A DNA stretch of 64,000 nt from Streptomyces caniferus (lineage in GTDB: Bacteria; Actinomycetota; Actinomycetes; Streptomycetales; Streptomycetaceae): contig NZ_BLIN01000005.1 of the NCBI RefSeq assembly GCF_009811555.1, positions 2,861,501 through 2,925,500 on the forward strand, written 5' to 3'. Shown here in pieces: positions 54,598 to 63,726 of the stretch (position 1 is its first letter; each line of letters begins with the position of its first letter). Under the pieces are notes generated by a model. The model made no database searches, was not told the DNA's origin, and worked only from the letters and a program-made list of their open reading frames with translations. The position numbers and the translations under genes are program-made.

Positions 54598-55682
54598 CAG
54601 AAGGTCACCACCGATCGCAGGACGTCGCCCGACTCCATCCGCCCGAAGGCCTGCTCCACGTCGTCGATGCCGATGGTCTCCGTGACGAACGCCCCCAGGT
54701 CGATCCGGCCCTGCAGATGCAGGTCGATCAGCATGGGGAAGTCGCGGGAGGGCAGACAGTCGCCGTACCAGGAGGATTTGAGGGCGCCGCCGCGGCCGAA
54801 GACGTCCAGGAGGGGGAGTTCCAGGGTCATGTCCGGGGTGGGGACGCCGACCAGGACGACGGTTCCGGCCAGATCGCGGGCGTAGAACGCCTGCCGGTAG
54901 GTCTCGGGGCGGCCGACCGCGTCGATGACGACGTCCGCGCCGAAACCGCCGGTCAGCTCGCGGACCGCCTCGACGGGGTCGGTGGAACGGGAGTTGACCG
55001 TGTGGGTGGCGCCCATGGAGCGCGCGGTCTCCAGCTTGCGGTCGTCGATGTCCACCGCGACGATCGTGACCGCACCGGCCAGCCGCGCGCCCACCACGGC
55101 CGCGTCGCCGACGCCGCCGCAGCCGATGACCGCGACCGAATCGCCCCGCCCGACACCGCCGGTGTTCAGCGCGGCGCCGATGCCCGCCATCACCCCGCAG
55201 CCCAGCAGTCCGGCCACCTCGGGCGCCACCCGGGGGTCGACCTTGGTGCACTGCCCGGAGGCGACCAGTGTCTTGTCGGCGAAGGCACCGATGCCCAGCG
55301 CCGGACTCAGCTCCGTGCCGTCCTTCAGCGTCATCTTCTGGCGGGCGTTGTGGGTGTCGAAGCAGTACTGGGGGCGCCCCCGCAGACACGCACGGCACTG
55401 GCCGCACACCGCGCGCCAGTTGAGGACGACGAAGTCCCCCGGCGCCACGTCGGTGACCCCGGCGCCGACCGACTCCACCACGCCGGCCGCCTCGTGTCCG
55501 AGCAGGAACGGGAAGTCGTCGTTGATGCCGCCCTGCTTGTAGTGCAGATCGGTGTGGCACACCCCGCACGCCTGGATCTTCACCACGGCCTCGCCGGGAC
55601 CCGGGTCCGGCACCAGGATGGTCTCCAGCCGGACCGGTTCGTTCTTCCCCGGCGCAATGACGCCGCGCACTTCCTGTGCCAT
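54597..55682 (-). CDS. S-(hydroxymethyl)mycothiol dehydrogenase
   Basis: Zinc-dependent medium-chain dehydrogenase of 361 residues. Catalytic zinc ligands in [16 protein letters not shown] and [14 protein letters not shown]; structural zinc [15 protein letters not shown] near residue 90; NAD-binding [20 protein letters not shown]; class III-like pattern. Oxidises the adduct of formaldehyde with mycothiol. ATG 55682 (MAQEVRG) follows AAGGGG; an upstream in-frame start at 55700 is less likely. Forms a two-gene operon with the MBL hydrolase. Confidence 0.92.
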   Translation of the reverse strand: MAQEVRGVIAPGKNEPVRLETILVPDPGPGEAVVKIQACGVCHTDLHYKQGGINDDFPFLLGHEAAGVVESVGAGVTDVAPGDFVVLNWRAVCGQCRACLRGRPQYCFDTHNARQKMTLKDGTELSPALGIGAFADKTLVASGQCTKVDPRVAPEVAGLLGCGVMAGIGAALNTGGVGRGDSVAVIGCGGVGDAAVVGARLAGAVTIVAVDIDDRKLETARSMGATHTVNSRSTDPVEAVRELTGGFGADVVIDAVGRPETYRQAFYARDLAGTVVLVGVPTPDMTLELPLLDVFGRGGALKSSWYGDCLPSRDFPMLIDLHLQGRIDLGAFVTETIGIDDVEQAFGRMESGDVLRSVVTF

Positions 55683-55746
55683 CGGGACAGCCCCTTTCAA
55701 AGATCACGTACGGGACCACTGTGGCGCACCGCCACTGAGCCGTGCC

Positions 55747-56510
55747 TCACCGTACGCGTGCCGGGCCACCGCGCACAGGACCACGGCCGGGTCCGTGATC
55801 CCCGGCCCGGGGCCGCCGGCCGCGCGCCCGCTCGTGGTGCCCGCCGCCGCGGACCAGCGCGATGCTCAGCGCGGCCAGGACGCCCTCCACCGACAGCCCG
55901 ACGAGCCCGCCGCGGGTCGAGCCGGTGGCGTCCTGGAGGATGCCGAAGGCGGTCGGCGAGACGAAACCGCCGAGGTTGCCCAGGGAGTTGACCAGCGCGA
56001 TGGCGGGCGCCGCGATCCGCGCGTCCAGGTAGCTCTGCGGAATCGTCCAGAAGACCGGGGAGGACGTCTTGAAGCCCATCGCCGCGAGGCACAGGGCGGC
56101 CAGGGCGAACCAGGGGGAGACCAGGGTGGCCAGCAGGGTGCCGGCGGCCCCGGCCAGCAGCGCGCCGGCCAGGAACGGCCGCCGCCGGCCCGTGCGGTCC
56201 GAGGCCCGCCCGGTGACGTACACCGCGCCGAGGGCGCACAGCCAGGGCACCGCGACCAGCAGCCCCACCTGGAACCCGGAGCGTACGCGAGGAAGAACAG
56301 GCCGGTGCCGAAGCCGAAGGCGGCCGCGGAGATGCCGACGTCGGCGCGCAACTGGTTTTGGGCGAAGCCGATGTTGACGCGGTCGACGTAGTTGGCGACG
56401 AACATCACGAAGAACAGCGGGACGACCCGCTTGAAGATCTTCCGCACGGCGCTGTGCAGGTGCGGGTCGCCGGATGCGCCGGGGGCGGGGTGGTCGGGGG
56501 CGGTGCTCAC
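55747..56510 (-). pseudogene. decayed MFS transporter (glucarate/anion:cation symporter type)
   Basis: The N-terminal part (GTG 56510, VSTAPDHPAP, then RVVPLFFVMFVANYVDRVNI, FGFGTGLFFLAYA) is joined near 56280 to a different frame that starts GFQVGLLVAVPWLCALGAVY and runs to the C-terminus (FKTSSPVFWTIPQSYLDARI; IALVNSLGNLGGFVSPTAFG). In intact relatives about 190 residues (helices 2 to 7) lie between these pieces. Both the deletion and the frameshift make it nonfunctional. It stands next to a decayed glucarate dehydratase, its natural partner. Confidence 0.85.
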
Positions 56511-56575
56511 ATGCGACTCCGTTGTCGTCGGGCCGCCCGGGGGCGGCCGGGGAGCAGGGGCGTGGCCCCCGGCGG

Positions 56576-57659
56576 TCACCAGCGGGGAAGCGCGGGGGTC
56601 ACCCAGGCCGGATCGGCGTGCCGCATCGCCGCGGCGTCGTCGCGGTCGCGCAGGCCGCCGTCGTCGGCCAGCCAGCGGCGGTGCAGTACGGCGAGCCGGT
56701 CGCGGTCGAGGGTGACGCCGAGGCCGGGGGCGTCGCCGACGTCCGGCCGGCCGTCGCGGAAGGTGAGCCGCTCGGTGAGGACGTCCTCGGTCTGCCAGGG
56801 GTAGTGGCTGTCGCAGGCGTGGTCGAGGTGCGGCACCGTCGCCGCGACCTGCGCCATCGCGGCGAGGCTGATGCCCAGGTGGGTGTTGGAGTGCATGGAC
56901 AGGCCGACGCCGAAGGCCCGGCAGACGGCGGCGAGTTCGCGGGTGGCGCGCAGCCCGCCCCAGTAGTGGTGGTCGCTGAGCACGATCCGGACGGCGCCGC
57001 GGGTGAACGCCCCGCGATCTCCTCGACGGTCGTCACGCACATGTTCGTGGCGAGCGGGAGGGGCGTGCCGGCCGCGACCTCCGCCATCCGGGCGGTGCCG
57101 CTCGTCGGGTCCTCCAGGTACTCCAGGACGTCCCGCAGCTCGTCCGCGACCTCCAGCGAGGTGCGCACGCTCCAGGCGCCGTTGGGGTCGATGCGCAGCG
57201 GCTGCCCGGGGAACTCGGCGGCCAGCGCCCGGACGGCGGCGATCTCCTGCGCGGGGGCGAAGACGCCGCCCTTGAGCTTGAAGGAGGTGAAGCCGTAGGT
57301 GTCGGCGCAGCGGCGGGCCTGGGCGACGACGCCGGCGGGGTCGAGCGCCGCGCCCCAGTCGTCGCGCTCCCCGCGGCGGCCGGGGTGCTCGGCCCAGCGG
57401 TAGAAGAGGTAGGCGCTGAACTCCACCCGGTCGCGGCCGGGGAATCACCGCACACCTCGGCGGCGAGCGCGGGCAGGGTGTTCAGGTCCGTGACCGAACG
57501 GCCGATCAGCGCACCGGCCAACGGCCGGGCCAGCTCCAGGTACTCGGTGTCCCCGTAGGTCTCGCCGAGCCCGGTGGCACCGCCCTCGGTGGTCAGCTCG
57601 ATGATCAGCCGGGGCGTGTAGGGCTGGATGTAGATGGCGTCTACAGATGGAGTTGGAGG
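56576..57659 (-). pseudogene. decayed glucarate dehydratase (enolase superfamily)
   Basis: Three frame segments can be read in order. The first (open from 57659, no start codon; YIQPYTPRLIIELTTEGGAT, LGETYGDTEYLELARPLAGA) ends near 57440. The second starts GRDRVEFSAYLFYRWAEHPG and includes GFTSFKLKGGVFAPAQEIAA with the KxK base and LRIDPNGAWSVRTSLEVADE. About 80 residues are missing between them. At 57010-57013 one G is lost, and the third frame gives GAVRIVLSDHHYWGGLRATR, SMHSNTHLGISLAAMAQVAA and the C-terminus. An upstream TAA removes the start. Confidence 0.88.
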
Positions 57660-57796
57660 TTAGGGATCTCGCCTCGCGACCGTCAAGAGCCCGCGCGACG
57701 CGAGCCTTTACCAAGGGTTGAATCTTCGCGCGTAGATACCGAATTGAGGCTCTGTTAGACCTACGGGGTCCCTTCACATCTCCCAAGGAGCCGCGC

Positions 57797-58612
57797 ATGC
57801 CCCGCCCCACCCGTTTCCGCCCCGCCCTCTCCCGCAGGGCCCGCCTCGGCGCGGCGACGGTCACCGCCCTCGTCGCCGGCACCGCGGCCTTCGGCGTCGG
57901 CCAGGCCACCGCCGAACACTCCGTGCCGCGCACCGACAAGGAGATCCCCAACCTCACGCAGGTACAGGACAAGATCAAGGCGTACTACGGCGACACGGTG
58001 ACGGCGGACGGCGAGCACTACGCCTCCCCGCACAGCAACTACGCACGGCAGGTCCGCGGCATCGAGGCCAAGGCCCGCACCTACCTGTCCAAGGCCCTCG
58101 CCCGGCACGACCGGACGGGCAAGAAGGCCAAGCCGGCCATCGTCCTCGACATCGACGACACCACCCTGCTCACCTACAACTACGAGCTCCAGGTGGGCTT
58201 CCACTTCACCGAGGAGAGCCAGGACAAGTACCTGGCCCACACCGACATGGACCCGGTCTTCGGCATGAACCGGCTCGTCAACTGGGCGCACGACAAGGGC
58301 GCCGAGGTCTTCTTCCTGACCGGCCGCAAGGAGGCGCAGCGCGCCTGGAGCGTCCGCAACCTCGAAAACGTCGGCTACGACGTGGCGCTGGACCGCCGGC
58401 ACGTCTTCCTGAAGGACAAGGAGCACCCGCCGGCCTACCTGCCCTGCGGTGCCACCTGCACGACCGTCGAGTACAAGTCGGGCACCCGCAAGCACATCGA
58501 GTCCCTCGGCTACGACGTCGTCGCCAACTTCGGGGACCAGTACAGCGATCTGAACGGCGGCGCCGGCGACCGGACGTTCAAGATGCCGAACCCGATGTAC
58601 TTCCTGCCGTAG
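57797..58612 (+). CDS. secreted HAD-superfamily acid phosphatase
   Basis: Exported phosphatase of 271 residues (HAD subfamily IIIB type). Arg-rich signal peptide with ATVTALVAGTAAFGVGQATA (residues 19-38). Motif I KPAIVLDIDDTTLLTYNYEL (nucleophile and acid/base Asp), motif II EVFFLTGRKEAQRAWSVRNL, Lys in FLKDKEHP, motif IV VVANFGDQYSDLNGG. ATG 57797 with AAGGAG upstream. The gene is convergent with RNase Z; a terminator is shared. It may release phosphate from organic sources. Confidence 0.92.
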   Translation: MPRPTRFRPALSRRARLGAATVTALVAGTAAFGVGQATAEHSVPRTDKEIPNLTQVQDKIKAYYGDTVTADGEHYASPHSNYARQVRGIEAKARTYLSKALARHDRTGKKAKPAIVLDIDDTTLLTYNYELQVGFHFTEESQDKYLAHTDMDPVFGMNRLVNWAHDKGAEVFFLTGRKEAQRAWSVRNLENVGYDVALDRRHVFLKDKEHPPAYLPCGATCTTVEYKSGTRKHIESLGYDVVANFGDQYSDLNGGAGDRTFKMPNPMYFLP

Positions 58613-58624
58613 CGGCACGGCGCC

Positions 58625-58652
58625 CGCCCGGCGGACCGTCCTCCGCCGGGCG
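58625..58652. terminator. terminator between phosphatase and RNase Z genes
   Basis: CGCCCGGCGGA and TCCGCCGGGCG form a perfect 11-bp stem with a 6-base loop between convergent genes. Confidence 0.85.
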
Positions 58653-58653
58653 T

Positions 58654-59565
58654 TCAGCGCCGCTTGGGCACCGGCACCCGCATCAGGTCCCTGGCGATGG
58701 TCAGCTCGCCCGTGAAGCCCGCCGCGCGGGCCTGCCGCTCGAACTGGGCGGGGTCGTCGTAGCGCTGCGAGAAATGCGTCAGCACGAGGTGCCGCACGCC
58801 CGCCGACGCCGCCACCCCTGCCGCCTGCCCGGCGGTCAGATGCCCGTGGTCGGTGGCCAGTTGGACGTCCTCGTCCAGGAACGTCGACTCGATCACCAAC
58901 ATGTCCGCCCCCTCCGCGAGCGCATGGACGCCCTCGCACAGCCGGGTGTCCATGACGAACGCGAACCGCTGGCCGGGGCGCAGCTCGCTCACCTCGTCGA
59001 GGGTGACGCCGTTCAGCTCGCCGAGCCGCCGCAGGCGCCCGACGTCCGGTCCGGCGATGCCGTGCGCCGCCAGCTTCTCCGGCAGCATCCGGCGCGCGTC
59101 CGGTTCGACGAGGCGGTAGCCGTACGACTCGACCGGGTGCGAGAGCTTGCGCGCCTCCAGGACGTACGACTCCGAGCGCTCCAGCTCCCCGTCGACGGCC
59201 ACCGGCCGCTGGACCAGGCGCACCGTCTCCCGGTACGCGGTGGCATAGCGCAGCCGGTCGAAGAAGTGCTCGCCGCTGGCCGGGTAGTGGGCGGTGACCG
59301 GGTGCGGCACCCGGTCGAGGTTGATCCGCTGGATCACCCCGGCCAGGCCGAGCGAGTGGTCGCCGTGGAAGTGCGTGACGCAGATCCGGTGGAGGTCGTG
59401 AGCGGCGACCCCGGCCCGCAGCATCTGGCGCTGGGTCCCCTCGCCGGGGTCGAAGAGCAGCCCCTGGCCGTCCCAGCGCAGCACATAGCCGTTGTGGTTG
59501 CGGTGTCGCGTGGGGACCTGGCTCGCGGTGCCGAGGACCACCAGTTCACGTACGGACACGGTCAC
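58654..59565 (-). CDS. rnz: ribonuclease Z
   Basis: Metallo-beta-lactamase-fold endonuclease that trims tRNA 3' trailers, 303 residues. N-terminal [20 protein letters not shown], metal motif [15 protein letters not shown] (HxHxDH), then [27 protein letters not shown] and [16 protein letters not shown] 59565 follows immediately after the HIT gene stop (TGAGTG), so the two are cotranscribed and coupled. Confidence 0.93.
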   Translation of the reverse strand: MTVSVRELVVLGTASQVPTRHRNHNGYVLRWDGQGLLFDPGEGTQRQMLRAGVAAHDLHRICVTHFHGDHSLGLAGVIQRINLDRVPHPVTAHYPASGEHFFDRLRYATAYRETVRLVQRPVAVDGELERSESYVLEARKLSHPVESYGYRLVEPDARRMLPEKLAAHGIAGPDVGRLRRLGELNGVTLDEVSELRPGQRFAFVMDTRLCEGVHALAEGADMLVIESTFLDEDVQLATDHGHLTAGQAAGVAASAGVRHLVLTHFSQRYDDPAQFERQARAAGFTGELTIARDLMRVPVPKRR

Positions 59566-59925
59566 TCATCCAGGGGGCCACTGGAGGCCGCGGCCGCCGA
59601 GCACGTGCAGATGGGCGTGGAAGACGGTCTGGCCCGCGCCGGCGCCGGTGTTGAAGACGACCCGGTAGCCCCGGTCCTCGACCTTGTCCTCGGCGGCGAC
59701 CTCGCGGGACTCGCGCAGTATGTCGGCGATGATCTGCGGTTCGGCGGCGGCCAGGCTCGCGGCGTCCGGGTAGTGCACCTTGGGGATCACCAGGACGTGC
59801 GTGGGCGCCTGGGGGTTGATGTCGCGGAACGCGACGGTGGTGTCGGTCTCCCGGACGATGGTCGCCGGAACCTCCCCCGCCACGATCTTGCAGAACAGGC
59901 AGTCGGCCTGCGGTTCTCCCGCCAC
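59566..59925 (-). CDS. HIT-family nucleotide-binding protein
   Basis: Histidine triad hydrolase of 119 residues acting on nucleoside phosphoramidates or dinucleotides. CLFCKIVAGEVPATIVRETD near the start (zinc-type CxxC), then THVLVIPKVHYPDAASL and the triad VFNTGAGAGQTVFHAHLHVL. GTG 59925 has GGAGG eight bases upstream; GTG 59934 is an alternative. Directly precedes rnz. Confidence 0.92.
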   Translation of the reverse strand: MAGEPQADCLFCKIVAGEVPATIVRETDTTVAFRDINPQAPTHVLVIPKVHYPDAASLAAAEPQIIADILRESREVAAEDKVEDRGYRVVFNTGAGAGQTVFHAHLHVLGGRGLQWPPG

Positions 59926-60161
59926 CGGCGGCACCTCCCGGGTCGTGTGCCGTACGCACGGTGCGCACGGCCTCGGATGCTACCGGGCGGGCCGTGGCCC
60001 AGGGCCCACCCCACCCCCATGCCGCGCGGCCGCCCCGCCCGCGCGCACGCACGGAAGCGCCCGTGGCCGGCGCCGCCACGGCCCGCCGTCGCCGCATCGG
60101 CACGCCGCGCCCCCTAAGCTGGCCGGTGATCGCTTACGCCCACGACCGGGAGTTGTGCACC

Positions 60162-60590
60162 ATGGCCACCACGCGCACCGCCAAGACCCACTGGGAAGGC
60201 AACCTCATGGAGGGCAAGGGCACCGTCGCCCTGGAGTCCTCCAAGGTCGGTACGTACGACGTGAACTGGCCCGCCCGCGCGGAACAGCCCAACGGGGTCA
60301 CCAGCCCCGAGGAGCTCATCGCGGCGGCCCACTCCTCCTGCTACTCCATGGCCTTCTCGCACGGCCTGGCGGGCAAGGGGTACACCGTCGAGTCCCTGGA
60401 CACCCAGGCCGACGTCACCTTCCAGCCCGGTGAGGGCATCACCGGCATCGCGCTGACCGTCAAGGCCCGCGTCCCCGGCCTGTCCGAGGAGGACTTCCAG
60501 GCGGCGGCCCAGGACGCCAAGGCCAACTGCCCGGTCAGTCAGGCGCTCGCGGGCGTCAAGAACATCACGCTGGCGGCGGAGCTGGTCTGA
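60162..60590 (+). CDS. OsmC-family hydroperoxide reductase
   Basis: Thiol-dependent peroxidase of 142 residues that reduces organic hydroperoxides. Two redox cysteines: AAAHSSCYSMAFSHGLAGKG (near residue 60) and DAKANCPVSQALAGVKNITL (near 125). N-terminus KTHWEGNLMEGKGTVALESS is typical of OsmC. A GGGAG lies before ATG 60162. Convergent with rsmE. Confidence 0.93.
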   Translation: MATTRTAKTHWEGNLMEGKGTVALESSKVGTYDVNWPARAEQPNGVTSPEELIAAAHSSCYSMAFSHGLAGKGYTVESLDTQADVTFQPGEGITGIALTVKARVPGLSEEDFQAAAQDAKANCPVSQALAGVKNITLAAELV

Positions 60591-60615
60591 CCGGCGCACC
60601 GGGACCCAGCTCCTG

Positions 60616-60660
60616 CGTCACCCTCCCGCCGTCCGCCCGGGGCGGGCGGCGGGGGTGACG
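60616..60660. terminator. long hairpin between osmC and rsmE
   Basis: CGTCACCC (60616-60623) pairs with GGGTGACG (60653-60660), and the interior CCGCC and CCGCCC pair with GCGGGCGG, giving a long imperfect stem between convergent genes. Confidence 0.8.
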
Positions 60661-60667
60661 GCAGGGG

Positions 60668-61411
60668 TCAGCTCCAGCGCCCCGTACGCCCCAGCAGCAG
60701 CGCCGTGGCCGCGGTGCCCGCCGTGGAGGTGCGCAGCACGGTCGTCCCCAGACGGTAGGGCTCGGCTCCCGCCTCGGCGAAGAGGGTGAGCTCCTCCGGG
60801 GAGACACCACCCTCCGGACCGACGACGAGCACGATCCGGCCTTCGGCGGGGAGCGCGGCCGTGGCGAGCGGGGAGCTGCCCTCCTCGTGGAGGACGGCCG
60901 CGAAGTCGGCGTCGGCGAGCAGGCCGGCGACCTGCTTGGTCGTCAGCGGATCGGCGACCTCGGGGAAGGTCAGCCGGCGCGACTGCTTGCCCGCCTCACG
61001 GGCCGTGGCGCGCCATTTGCCCAGCGACTTGGCCGCCCGCTCACCCTTCCACTGGGTCACGCAACGCGCCGCCGCCCAGGGGACGATGGCGTCCACGCCG
61101 GTCTCGGTCATCGTCTCGACGGCGAGTTCGCCGCGATCGCCCTTGGGGAGCGCCTGGACGACGGTGATCGTGGGGTTCGGCGACGCCTCGCTGCGCAGTG
61201 CGGTGACCGCGACGGTGAGCCGGTCCTTGCCCTCGACGGCGGCGACCGTGCCGTGCGCGCCCGTGCCGTGACCGTCCGTCAGGACGACCTCCTCACCGGC
61301 CCGCAGCCGGCGCACCGACACCGCGTGCCGGCCCTCGGGACCGTCCAGGGTCAGGGTGCCGCCGGCCCGTACGTCCGCGAGCGAATCGACGAGGAAGACC
61401 GGCGCGGTCAT
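60668..61411 (-). CDS. rsmE: 16S rRNA (uracil-1498-N3)-methyltransferase
   Basis: SPOUT methyltransferase of 247 residues that modifies U1498 of 16S rRNA with S-adenosylmethionine. The N-terminal PUA-like part (APVFLVDSLADVRAGGTLTL, GPEGRHAVSVRRLRAGEEVV) is followed by the trefoil-knot motifs VLVVGPEGGVSPEELTLF and LGTTVLRTSTAGTAA. The ATG overlaps the nitronate monooxygenase stop by four bases, so they form one operon. Actinobacteria often place it near dnaJ-hrcA. Confidence 0.94.
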   Translation of the reverse strand: MTAPVFLVDSLADVRAGGTLTLDGPEGRHAVSVRRLRAGEEVVLTDGHGTGAHGTVAAVEGKDRLTVAVTALRSEASPNPTITVVQALPKGDRGELAVETMTETGVDAIVPWAAARCVTQWKGERAAKSLGKWRATAREAGKQSRRLTFPEVADPLTTKQVAGLLADADFAAVLHEEGSSPLATAALPAEGRIVLVVGPEGGVSPEELTLFAEAGAEPYRLGTTVLRTSTAGTAATALLLGRTGRWS

Positions 61412-62496
61412 GCGGCGCCACCGGCGCCCGGGAGACTCAACGCGGCGCGCGCCGCGTCCAGTTCGACCGCGAGTACTTCCACGAGCCGCCCGGCGGGCAG
61501 CTCCCGCGCCAGCCGGTGCCCCTGCCCCGCCCACAGGTTCATGCCCTGCGCGTCGCCCGCTTTGGCGGCGGCCTTGCGCACGGTGGAGGTGAGGTAGTGG
61601 ACGGCGGGGTAGGCGGCCGGGGCGTACGGGCCGTGCTCGCGCATGAAGCGGTTCACCAGTCCGCGGGCCGGCCGGCCGGAGAACGCCCGGGTCAACTCCG
61701 TATGCGTGAACAGCGGGTTGGTCAGTGCCTGCTTGTGCAGCGGGTTCGCACCCGATTCGGGGGTGGCGAGGAAGGCGGTGCCCAGCTGCGCCATGCTCGC
61801 CCCGGCAGCCAGCACGGAGGCGATCTGCGCCCCGCGCATCAGCCCGCCCGCGGCGATCACCGGGATCTGCACGGCCTCGCGGACCTGGCCGAGCAGCGCC
61901 AGCAGGCCCAGCCCGGAGCCGGTCCCGTCCGCATGCGGATCGTCCCGGTGGGTGCCCTGGTGACCGCCGGCCTCCACGCCCTGCACACACACCGCATCGG
62001 CGCCCGACCACTGCGCGGCCTGCGCCTCGGCGGCCGTGGTGACCGTGACGACGGTGTACGTACCGACCTTGGCGAAGGCGTCGAGGACGGCGCGCGAGGG
62101 GCAGCCGAAGGTGAAGGACACCACCGGCACCGGGTCGTCCCGCAGGATCGCGAGCTTGGCCTCGTAGCCGTCGTCGATGGGCCCGTCGGTGTCACCGAGC
62201 TCGGTCTCGTACCAGGTGGCCTCGCCCGCGAGCTGCTCGCGGTAGACCTCGACGACGGAGCCGTCGGCCAGCGACGGCTGCGGCATGAAGAGGTTGACGC
62301 CGAAGGGCCGGTCGGTCAGCGACCGCAGCTGTTTGATCTCCTGGTACATGCCGTCGGCGGTTTTGTAGCCGGCGGCGAGGAAGCCGAGACCGCCGGCGCC
62401 GCAGACAGCGGCGGCCAGCTCGGGTCCTGAGCCGCCTCCCGCCATCGGGGCCTGCACGATCGGGTAGCGGCAGAGATCGGTCAGCGCGGTGGGCAT
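61408..62496 (-). CDS. nitronate monooxygenase family protein
   Basis: FMN-dependent TIM-barrel enzyme of 362 residues in the nitronate monooxygenase / 2-nitropropane dioxygenase family. YPIVQAPMAGGGSGPELAAA at the start, then GGLGFLAAGYKTADGMYQEI, SFTFGCPSRAVL, VCVQGVEAGGHQGTHRDD and VIAAGGLMRGAQIASVLAAG, ASMAQLGTAFLATPE. Likely detoxifies nitronates such as propionate 3-nitronate. ATG 62496 chosen over GTG 62502. Coupled to rsmE downstream. Confidence 0.92.
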   Translation of the reverse strand: MPTALTDLCRYPIVQAPMAGGGSGPELAAAVCGAGGLGFLAAGYKTADGMYQEIKQLRSLTDRPFGVNLFMPQPSLADGSVVEVYREQLAGEATWYETELGDTDGPIDDGYEAKLAILRDDPVPVVSFTFGCPSRAVLDAFAKVGTYTVVTVTTAAEAQAAQWSGADAVCVQGVEAGGHQGTHRDDPHADGTGSGLGLLALLGQVREAVQIPVIAAGGLMRGAQIASVLAAGASMAQLGTAFLATPESGANPLHKQALTNPLFTHTELTRAFSGRPARGLVNRFMREHGPYAPAAYPAVHYLTSTVRKAAAKAGDAQGMNLWAGQGHRLARELPAGRLVEVLAVELDAARAALSLPGAGGAA

Positions 62497-62592
62497 GAGC
62501 ACATCGTGTCACGCCCACCGCCCCGTTCCGAACCGGGGCCGCGGGCGCCGCAGCGGCCCGGAGAACGGCAGCGCCCCCGGGCCCACCTGGGG

Positions 62593-63726
62593 CTATCGCC
62601 CGTTGAACGCATCCTTCAGACGCGAGAACAAGCCCTGCTGCCCCGGCTGGAACTGCCCCGTGGGCCGCTCCTCGCCGCGGAGCTTGGCCAGCCGCCGCAG
62701 CAGCTCTTCCTGGTCGGGGTCGAGCTTGGACGGCGTCATCACCTCGACGTGGACGATCAGATCGCCCCGGCCGCCGCCGCGCAGATGGGTCACCCCGCGC
62801 TGGTGCAGCGGGATCGACTGGCCGGACTGGGTGCCGGGCCGGACATCGATCTCCTCCACCCCGTCCAGCGTCTCCAGCGGGCACTTGGTGCCCAGCGCCG
62901 CCGCCGTCATCGGGATGGTGACCGTGCAGTGCAGATCGTCGCCGCGCCGCTGGAAGACCTGGTGCGCGACCTCGTGGATCTCCACATAGAGATCACCGGC
63001 CGGGCCGCCGCCGGGGCCGACCTCGCCCTCGCCCGCGAGCTGGATGCGGGTGCCGTTGTCGACACCGGCCGGGATCTTGACGGTCAGCGTGCGGCGGGAG
63101 CGGATCCGGCCGTCGCCGGCGCACTCGGGGCACGGGGTCGGCACGACCGTGCCGAAGCCCTGGCACTGCGGGCACGGCCTGGACGTCATGACCTGGCCCA
63201 GGAAGGACCGGGTGACCTGCGAGACCTCACCGCGGCCGCGGCACATGTCACAGGTCTGCGCCGAGGTGCCGGGCGCCGCGCCCTCGCCCGTGCAGGTCGT
63301 ACAGACGACGGCGGTGTCGACCTGGATGTCCTTGGTCGTGCCGAAGGCCGCTTCGTTCAGCTCGATGTCGAGCCGGATCATGGCGTCCTGCCCGCGGCGG
63401 GTGCGCGAGCGCGGCCCGCGCTGCGACGCGGTGCCGAAGAAGGCGTCCATGATGTCGGAGAAGTTGCCGAAGCCCGCGCCGAAGCCCGCGCCCTGGCCGC
63501 CGTTGGCCTGCGAGAGCGGGTCGCCGCCGAGGTCGTAGACCTGCTTCTTCTGCGGGTCCGACAGCACCTCGTAAGCGGCGTTGATCTCCTTGAACCGCTC
63601 CTGGGTCTTCGGATCCGGGTTCACATCCGGGTGCAGCTCGCGCGCCAGGCGACGGAAGGCTTTCTTGATCTGGTCCTGCGAGGCGTCGCGGCCGACGCCG
63701 AGGACCGAGTAGTAGTCCGTGGCCAC
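62593..63726 (-). CDS. dnaJ: molecular chaperone DnaJ (DnaJ2)
   Basis: Hsp40 co-chaperone of 377 residues. J domain with HPD (RELHPDVNPDPKTQERFKEI, residues 31-50), Gly-rich region (60-85), four CxxCxGxG-type zinc motifs (CTTCTGEG, CDMCRGRG, CPQCQGFG, CPECAGDG) and a C-terminal substrate-binding domain. GTG 63726 follows directly after the hrcA stop (TAAGTG). In actinobacteria hrcA-dnaJ2 form a heat-shock operon repressed by HrcA. Confidence 0.95.
   Translation of the reverse strand: MATDYYSVLGVGRDASQDQIKKAFRRLARELHPDVNPDPKTQERFKEINAAYEVLSDPQKKQVYDLGGDPLSQANGGQGAGFGAGFGNFSDIMDAFFGTASQRGPRSRTRRGQDAMIRLDIELNEAAFGTTKDIQVDTAVVCTTCTGEGAAPGTSAQTCDMCRGRGEVSQVTRSFLGQVMTSRPCPQCQGFGTVVPTPCPECAGDGRIRSRRTLTVKIPAGVDNGTRIQLAGEGEVGPGGGPAGDLYVEIHEVAHQVFQRRGDDLHCTVTIPMTAAALGTKCPLETLDGVEEIDVRPGTQSGQSIPLHQRGVTHLRGGGRGDLIVHVEVMTPSKLDPDQEELLRRLAKLRGEERPTGQFQPGQQGLFSRLKDAFNGR

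Noticed and set aside
57445..57978. Open frame on the minus strand overlapping the acid phosphatase start
   Set aside because: It is antisense to the secreted phosphatase, has no recognisable domain, and crosses the decayed dehydratase out of frame.
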